Source of the DNA: Odiellus spinosus
Taxonomy: Eukaryota > Arthropoda > Arachnida > Opiliones > Phalangiidae
DNA: 64,000 bases
NCBI GenBank assembly: GCA_963920705.1
Contig: OY987232.1
Coordinates: 20,385,868 to 20,449,867 of the forward strand
Direction of reading: 5' to 3'
Part shown: positions 56,929 to 64,000 of the stretch, one piece after another
Position numbering within the stretch: the first letter of the stretch is position 1
Layout: every line of letters begins with the position of its first letter
Notes under the pieces: model-generated
Database searches by the model: none
What the model saw: only the letters and a program-made list of their open reading frames with translations
What the model was told of the DNA's origin: nothing
Position numbers and translations under genes: made by a program

Positions 56929-57114
56929 TCTTTTTAAAGAAATAATTAATTAGTATTTTTATCTGTACAGTTGAAACCCTCTAGAATGGAAAGTTTCGGG
57001 ACATTTAGGAATTTTATCGGACTATGACCAGTGTGAATCGCTTATTTCCATCCTCGACTCTTCGGAGAGCAGACGTACTTATGACGCAATGTCCGAAGAA
57101 AAGTTTATCTTGAC

Positions 57115-57407
57115 CAGGCTGGGAAATAAGGATTATTTTTAAACTGGACTTGTGGCCAGTAGAGCCCAAGCAGTTTCATTAAAAAACTGGACATTGGCCA
57201 GTAACAATTTTCATGAGCTTGACAATCTGTCATTATGACGTAGGACTATGACGTCACTATGACGTAGGCTAAGAAACAAAACAAAATTTTGGAATTAGTT
57301 AACTGGCCTTGTGGCCAGTAGACCCCCAAGCATTTAATTTTTAAACTGGCCCAGCTAATTTTTAAACTGGACTTTTGTCCAGTAAAACCGCCTTATTTCC
57401 CAGTCTG
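57115..57407. mobile_element. hAT-like MITE, 293 bp, 8-bp target duplication
   Basis: Ends CAGGCTGGGAAATAAGG and CCTTATTTCCCAGTCTG are inverted with one mismatch. ATCTTGAC flanks both sides exactly (57107-57114 and 57408-57415). CAG-starting ends and 8-bp duplications are the hAT pattern. Inside, CTGGACTTGTGGCCAGTAGA-like blocks recur several times. No transposase frame. Confidence 0.9.
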
Positions 57408-58017
57408 ATCTTGACAGGTGTTTTTTAAATTGACCTATTTTTGGCCTAAAGTCCTTCTTTGAAGCGAGCTTTATTGTTTTTTATCAATGGATATAAAGTA
57501 ATATCTTTATCAGATATTTGGTTATTTTCAAATTATCCGTCGTCACGTCCAGCCGGTGTTTCTTAGAGGGCAATGGAAGAATGGAGCGATGGACCGAAAG
57601 AATTATTAGGATGGAAGGAGTACCTTGGATTTTTAGGGAAAGGTTTAATGTAATATTTGAGCAGTCAAATTAAAGACTGTGTTTAATTCCGCGTTGCCCT
57701 TATGTGGTCAATTAGTAACCACTCGATACCTTGTTCTTTTCACGTTTAATCAAAACAAAGGCCTAGTTTTGACTAAACGAAAGACAAGTGCATTTTTAAA
57801 CTAAATATCTATCTGCAGCGGATATTTAGTTTTCACCCTTTGACCCATAGCTAGTTTCAAATATATACGGAGTTTATAACTGTTTGTGGTATAAATTTTT
57901 ATTCTTTATTTTGTGTGAATGGTTTAGAGTTTGCGCAAACTCACTTTTAGTGTATTATACTAGTTCCTAATAGAATAATTACTAATTGACTTTGGTAGTT
58001 GGGTTTTTATTTCTCCA

Positions 58018-59215
58018 GTTCCTGTCAGCGGTCCCTCGCAGTTTGCCGATGCCATCAGCTCTCCTCTGTGCCGTCGCATTCAGTCCAGAGATGTTCGTTG
58101 TTCGACCGAATCGTCTAGATGTCATCGAGTTGAGTGGAGCTTCCGTATCTTCAGTGAGGGACTGATAACAGGCAATAATCGTTTCAAATGCCATTTCAAA
58201 TCTACCAGATAGTAATTTGTGCTTTTTTTCTTCAATTTGCAGGAGGCCATCAGCGAGTCACGCCTGTCCATTCAGTCCGAGCGCCTTCCAACTCGAGAGA
58301 GACATTCAGTGCCTGACGTTCATTCACGCCTGTCCATTCAATCCGAGCGGAAACATTCAATGCCTGACAATTCATCTCGGCCGTTGAGTGGAGCTTCCGT
58401 ATCTTCAGCGAGGGACTGATAACAGGCAATAATCGTTCCAAACGTCATTTCAAATCTACCAGATTGTAATTTGTGTGCTTTTTTTAAATTTGCAGCAGGC
58501 CATCAGCGAGTCACGCCTGTCCATTCAGTCCGAGCGCCTTCCAACTCGAGAGAGACATTCGGTGCCTGACGTTCATTCACGCCTGTCCATTCAATCAGAG
58601 TGCCTTCCAACTCGGAGACATTCAGTGCCTGACAATTCATCTCGGCCGTTGAGTGGAGCTTCCGTATCTTCAGCGAGGGACCGATAACAGGCAATTATCG
58701 TTTCAAATGTCATTTCAAATATACCAGATTGTAATTTGTGCTTTTTTTCTTCAATTTGCAGGAGGCCATCAGCGAGTCACGCCTGTCCATTCAGTCCGAG
58801 CGCCTTCCAACTCGAGAGAGATATTCAGTGCCTGACGTTCATTCACGCCTGTCCATTCAATCCGAGCGCCTTCCAACTCGAGAGAGATATTCAGTGCCTG
58901 ACGTTCATTCCGCCTGTCCATTCAATCCGAGCGCCTTCCAACTCGGAGACATTCAGTGCCTGACAATTCATCTCGGCCGTTGAGTGGAGCTTCCGTATCT
59001 TCAGTGAGGGACCGATAATAGGCAATTATCGTTTTAATTGTCATTTCAAATCTACCAGATTGTAATTTGTGCTTTTTTTTCTTCAATTTGCAGGAGGCCA
59101 TCAGCGAGTCACGCCTGTCCATTCAGTCCGAGCGCCTTCCAACTCGAGAGAGACGTTCAGTGCCTGACAATTCATCTCGACCGTTTGCCGAAGGTCATCA
59201 GCCGTAAGTCCGGAG
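58018..59215. repeat. Tandem array of exon-like units of about 255-330 bp
   Basis: Four units begin at about 58240, 58495, 58760 and 59091, each after CTTTTTTTCTTCAATTTGCAG or a close variant, with GAGGCCATCAGCGAGTCACG. Each contains one or more copies of a block of about 66 bp (CGCCTGTCCATTCAGTCCGA, then CCTTCCAACTCGAGAGAGAC), then GGAGCTTCCGTATCTTCAGC. Divergent partial units flank the array. One frame reads EAISESRLSIQSERLPTRE and RHSVPD repeatedly, but all frames and the reverse strand are partly open, so coding status is unclear. Confidence 0.85.
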
Positions 59216-60188
59216 ATGTTCGGTGTCCGAAGTCAGCGTCCCTTTGGCGCCGGTGTGCGAAGCTTCGAGACGAACAAGGACTTTGTGCGAGGGAAGTGGT
59301 GTTTTTTATGGTTTGATATGAGGGTTTTTAATTTTAAAAATTTTGCGAAAAAGAGCTCTTTTTTTTTTGTGGCACCGCTAGAAATACAAGGTTAAGTCCC
59401 ATAATTTTGTATTTCTGGTGCCACCCCCTTATTGGCCCCGCGTAAGAATGTGTTGAAATTGTAATATAAAAATATGTATTAATGTTACGTTTGATCTGAT
59501 CAAGGTAAGAAGATGGCGCCACGAGACGAGTAGCCACGTACGGTGACCAGATCCGACACGAGATGGCGCCACAAACCAGTGAGCCTCCTTGACTTCAACG
59601 AGACCCAGTGGGATTGCAGACCGAACTGAACCGATCTCTTTGACCCGGCGCCATTTAGAGTAGAAATATTTCCATTGTATTTATCTATTGTATAAGGAAA
59701 ATAGTGCGCTAAATAGTCTTTGTATAATTTAATTTTTAATCCGTTAAACTTGCGCTAGTTGAAGGGTAAACGAATCCTTACATAATTTTTAATCACTTGT
59801 TAAACTTGAAAGTACAATAAATGCTTAGAACTGAAAAATAAATGAATTTATTCCAATTGAACAATAACGAATCCTTACATAATTTTTAATCACTTGTCAA
59901 ACTTCAAAGTAGAATAAATGTTTAGAACTGAGAAATAAATGAATTTATTCCAATTGAACAATAAGCCTATTTATTCCCCAATGATGATTTAACTGAGGGG
60001 AAACAATGTAGCGATTCGTCGCTGACACTGTTGCAAACTGCCAGCTGTCGAAGCAATTCATTCTAAGAAGTATTTATCAGAGCTCGTAGGTTTTTAATTT
60101 TACATTATTTACATCGTTTTTTCTTCGTTCCAGTTGTCTCCCGAGAGACCTGGTCGCGAGATTACATCAGGTTGATTCTTCGCTAAAC
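59216..60188. other. Intergenic sequence, no supported gene
   Basis: Contains a direct repeat of about 110 bp (ACATAATTTTTAATCACTTG near 59780 and 59876, each followed by AATAAATGAATTTATTCCAA). No coding signal was accepted. Confidence 0.5.
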
Positions 60189-62627
60189 AATTGTCACGAG
60201 TGTATTTCATGGACTGGAAGATTCCTGTTCGATATATGCCCATGACTCCTAATGTGACAAGTGGAATTGCACTGACAGTACTGGCAATCTTTCATCAGTC
60301 TAAGGTACGTACAACAATCATTTTGACAATTGCTAATTAAGAATTGTTTAATTAACTAGAGGTTTTTCTTTATTGCGGATGTTTTACTCTAGAAAAAGCT
60401 TGGAAACTTCAAAGAAGGGCAAATCTAAGTAGAAGCCAATGAGTCTGATCAATCCAAATTGATAATCGATCATTGATGCAACCCAAGCTCCGTTCGCGTT
60501 CTCTCCCTGTTTATCCCATTAAGATAAAGAAATCGATAACGCCGGAAAGGAACGGTTTCCCTCAAAGTATCGCGGAACGGGTTATAGTTTAATCAAAGCT
60601 GAAGTTCAGTAGTTTTCATCCGCTCGTGACAAAGTTCAAGAAGTGCCGCATTTTGTAACAAAGTAATCGCGGAATGACTCTCGTAAAAAGTGACAATTGA
60701 TCTAAAATTTCACGAATACTGACGTGATGAATCGGATGTGAACCCGAAAAAGGACGCGAAAGTGAGTGAATAAACTTGGAACTGTTTAAGAAGCATTGAT
60801 GAGGAAAGAACTGGAGAATTTTCAAGCCACGAAATCCGACGAAAAGTTTAAAAAAGTAGGCGAATTTAGTTTGCCCCTGCAAATTTTTGCACGTTAATCA
60901 CCTTACAGACCTCTAATTAGTTTAATTAGTGCCTTAGTTAATTCTTTCAGGGATTTTTTTGCAATTTGGGTGTGGAAGATGGTTCATAAATCCTTAATCT
61001 TAACTTAGAATCGTTCCTACTCTCACGTTAATCACCTTACAGACCTCTAATTAGTTTAATTTGTGCCTTAGTTAATTCCTTAGGGACTTTTTTCAATTTG
61101 GGAGTGGAAAATGGTTCCTAAATCCTTAATCTTAGAATCATTCCTACTTGCGCGTGAATCGCCTTAGTTAATTCTTTTAGGGACTTGTTTCAATTTGGGA
61201 GTGGAAGATGGTTCCTAAATCCTTAATCTCAGAATCATTCCTACTTGCGCGTTAATCACCTTACAGGCCTCTAATTAGTTTAATTTGTACCGTGGCTAAT
61301 TTTATTTCTTAATTGGAGTAGGGACTGTTTTTATGAATATTTTAGGGTCAGTCACCCTGTTATCAGACAGTTTTTGTTAATTTTTATTTTTTTACTCAAA
61401 GTAAAATGGCAAAAGTTAGTTTTTTGGAAAGACTAAAACCCCAATTACGTGTTAGGTTAGTTTTAAGAGGCTCGACGCGATTTAGATTTTGTCTTCACAT
61501 TTTTCTTGATAACTATGTTACAGCTTGCTATATAGCTATCAATATTTGACCAATCATAATTCATTATGTGGGGAATGAGGTTATATCCTTCATTTGATCT
61601 AGAAATGATCGTACACTGAGTTATGAATTTTCAAAAATTATGTTTATTCACATAGGAAACTTAGTTATTTAGATTTGATATTTGTATTTGCATTTTGCTT
61701 GATAACTATGTTATGGCTTGCCATATTTCTATCAATATTTTACCAATCATAGTTCATTATGTGGGGAATGACGTCATATCCTTCATTTGATCTAGAAATA
61801 ATCTTACACCGAGTTATGAATTTTCAAAAATTAGGTTTATTCACTTAGGAAACCATGTTTTATTAGATTTGGTATTTGTCTTTGCATTTTTACAATGGGT
61901 ACCCCTTGTAAAAAAAAGAATTATTATTTTTTTACAGGGGGTGTATTTTTACAGGGGGTGTATTTCATGAGCGTATTTCGTGGACTGGAAGGTTCCTGTT
62001 CGAAATATGCCATTGACTCCTAATGTGACAAGTGGAATTGCACCGACAGTACGGGCAATCTTTCATTAGTCTAAGGTGTGTACAACAATAATTTTGACAA
62101 TTGCTAATTAAGAATTGTTTAACTACAGCTTTTTGTTCATTGCAGATGTTTTAATCTACGAAAAGCTTGGAAATTTCAAAGAAGGGCAAACCTAAGCAGA
62201 GTCGGATCAATCCAAATTGATAATTGATCATCGATGTGACCCAAGCTACGTTCGCGTTCTCTCCCTGTTTATTCCATTAAGATAAAGAAATCGATAACGC
62301 CGGAAAGGAACGGTTTCCCTCAAAGTATCGCGGAACGGGTTTTAGTTTAATCAAAGATAAAGTTCAGTAGTTTTCATCGGCTCGTTACAAAGTTCAAGAA
62401 GTGCCGCGTTTTGTAACAAAGTTCTCGCGGAATGACTCTCTCGTAAAAAGTGACAATTGATCTAAAATTTCACGACTACCGACGTGATGAATCGGATGAA
62501 CCCCGAAAAAGAACGCAAAAGTGAGTGAATAAACTTGGAACTGTTTAAGAAGCATTGATGAGGAAAGAACTGGAGAATTTTCAAGCCACGAAATCCGACG
62601 AAAAGTTTAAAAAAGGTAGGCAAATTT
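60189..62627. repeat. Segmental duplication of about 660 bp with smaller repeats between the copies
   Basis: 60189-60870 and 61962-62620 are diverged direct copies; both contain CCTAATGTGACAAGTGGAAT and GATAACGCCGGAAAGGAACG and end with AAATCCGACGAAAAGTTTAA. Between them, about 60893-61285 has three copies of a unit of 120-140 bp (CACGTTAATCACCTTACAGA), and 61487-61890 has two copies of a unit of about 200 bp (ATTCATTATGTGGGGAATGA). A frame with a GTACGT donor at the start of the first copy is broken in the second. Confidence 0.85.
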
Positions 62628-63013
62628 AGTTTTTTTTTAATGACAAATTAAATTTGTTGTGGCATTTACCACCCGATTAGACTTTGTATTTTCTCGAAAA
62701 GTCTAAGCGGACTGTTGGATAGTTTTCATTTCTAGGTTCATTTTGAAATATCGTATAAACATTATAGTTAATTATTTTCGCTACAGCTTTTAACTTTAAC
62801 GCAAATTTTAACTATCTTTTCAGGGTTATACGCTATTTCAAAAACAACTTTTATTTTACAAAATTTGAGTCGGTGTTCACTACAGCTTTTAAATGAAAGT
62901 GATATTTCGCTACTTCTTTAGTCTCTATATGATATTTTGAAATCTGTCTTTAGTAGAACCGTCAGTGTTTTCTAAATTTAAAAGATTATATGAATCAGTT
63001 GTAAAATGTTTGC

Positions 63014-63115
63014 AAATTTTTCTTGCCCCTGGAAATTTTTCTTGGCCCCTGGAACTTTTCTTGACCCTGGAAACTTTTCTTGCGCCTGGAAATTTTTCTT
63101 GCCCCTGCAAACTTT
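63014..63115. repeat. Tandem repeat of about 20-22 bp
   Basis: Five copies of TTTTTCTTGCCCCTGGAAA with small changes, directly left of the pentamer array. It keeps a short minus-strand frame open that is not a gene. Confidence 0.8.
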
Positions 63116-63304
63116 TGCGGGTCAGGTCAGGTTAGGTCAGGTCAGGTTAGGTTAGGTTAGGTCAGGTCAGGTTAGGTCAGGTTAGGTTAGGTCAGGTTAG
63201 GTCAGGTCAGGTTAGGTTAGGTCAGATCTAACCTAACCTGACCTGACCTGACCTAACCTAACCTGACCTGACCTAACCTAACCTAACCTGACCTTACCTG
63301 ACCT
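63116..63304. repeat. Head-to-head TTAGG/TCAGG pentamer palindrome
   Basis: From about 63118 the plus strand is built of GGTTA and GGTCA pentamers up to the centre CAGATCTAAC near 63228. From there it is built of CCTAA and CCTGA pentamers to about 63303. The two arms are inverted. TTAGG is the ancestral arthropod telomere repeat and TCAGG is the form known from some beetles. Here the array is internal and short. Confidence 0.92.
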
Positions 63305-63479
63305 AAAAATTAGAAAAAAAAACACAAAATAATATGTTTTGTTTCCGGAAGTTGGCATAGATAGGCGGTGAATTGCGCTTCTTTCGGCTAATCCCACTCA
63401 AACTATAATCTTAGCATATTTCCATTTTTATTTCCGTTTTTATTTCCGTTTTTATTTCCATTTATAAAAATTTAATTTT

Positions 63480-64000
63480 AATTCAGATATCCATTTTAAT
63501 GTAGATGTCCGTTTTAATTTAGATGTTCATTTTAAGATGTTCCTTTTAATTTAGATGTTCATTTTAATTTAGATGGCTATTTTAATATAGATGTCCATTT
63601 TAATTTAGAAGTTCATTTTAATTTAGAAGTTCATTTTAATTTAGAAGTTCATTTTAATTTAGAAGTTCATTTTAATTTAGAAGTTCATTTTAATTTAGAA
63701 GTTCATTTTAATTTAGAAGTTCATTTTAATTTAGAAGTTCCTTTTAATTTAGAAGTTCCTTTTAATTTAGAAGTTCCTTTTAATTTAGAAGTTCCTTTTA
63801 ATTTAGAAGTTCCTTTTAATTTAGAAGTTCCTTTTAATTTAGAAGTTCCTTTTAATTTAGAAGTTCCTTTTAATTTAGAAGTTCCTTTTAATTTAGAAGT
63901 TCCTTTTAATTTAGAAGTTCCTTTTAATTTAGAAGTTCCTTTTAATTTAGAAGTTCCTTTTAATTTAGAAGTTCCTTTTAATTTAGAAGTTCCTTTTAAT
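63480..64000. repeat. 18-bp minisatellite running off the window
   Basis: Degenerate units to about 63595, then more than 20 regular copies of AAGTTCCTTTTAATTTAG. The first regular block has CATT and the later block CCTT at the same place, so the two subtypes are not mixed. The right boundary is outside the window. Confidence 0.95.

Noticed and set aside
63116..63304. A true chromosome end
   Set aside because: Sequence continues on both sides and the array is short and inverted.

Overview
The window is eukaryotic nuclear DNA from an invertebrate animal, most likely an arthropod. It is AT-rich. Its genes have many short introns (often 60-100 nt) with GT-AG ends, and there are many small inverted-repeat transposons, minisatellites and TTAGG/TCAGG pentamer arrays. 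I could not name the species.

Four conserved protein genes can be read exon by exon. (1) 2629-10414 (+) is an ephexin-type Rho guanine nucleotide exchange factor: 12 exons, 2094 codons, DH-PH-SH3 at the C-terminus, and one 3.5-kb exon coding for disordered sequence. (2) 12672-16845 (+) is SF3B4, a U2 snRNP SF3b subunit with two RRMs and an unusual Met/Gln/Pro-rich tail (8 exons, 458 aa). (3) 18042-20585 (-) is a PRXL2B/selenoprotein U family thioredoxin-like protein. Its second exon has an in-frame TGA exactly where the family has the first Cys of its CxxC motif, and a canonical form-2 SECIS stem-loop folds from the 3' UTR at 17888-17958. It is therefore a selenocysteine (UxxC) protein, not a broken gene. 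An ORF caller that treats TGA as stop cannot see it. (4) 43770-52865 (+) is kazrin: a coiled coil followed by three SAM domains, with a 24-nt microexon and a C-terminus ending in TVTPV. Phase-compatible candidate first exons lie at 32849-33278 and, more weakly, at 26341-26521.

The genes do not form an operon. SF3B4 and the selenoprotein gene converge tail to tail with about 1.2 kb between their stop codons. Between and inside the genes are repeats. At least five small transposon families with terminal inverted repeats (TIRs) are present, several with clear target-site duplications, and one copy is nested in another. A 755-bp inverted-repeat element at 39466-40220 carries a lone THAP zinc-finger exon. 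Minisatellites with 18-33 bp units fill introns of SF3B4 and kazrin. The right end (58-64 kb) is made of tandem and segmental duplications, a head-to-head TTAGG/TCAGG palindrome, and an 18-bp array that runs off the window.

Outside these genes I found only weak coding candidates (25.4-25.9 kb minus, 54.55 kb plus, 56.8 kb plus). No tRNA, rRNA or CRISPR was supported.
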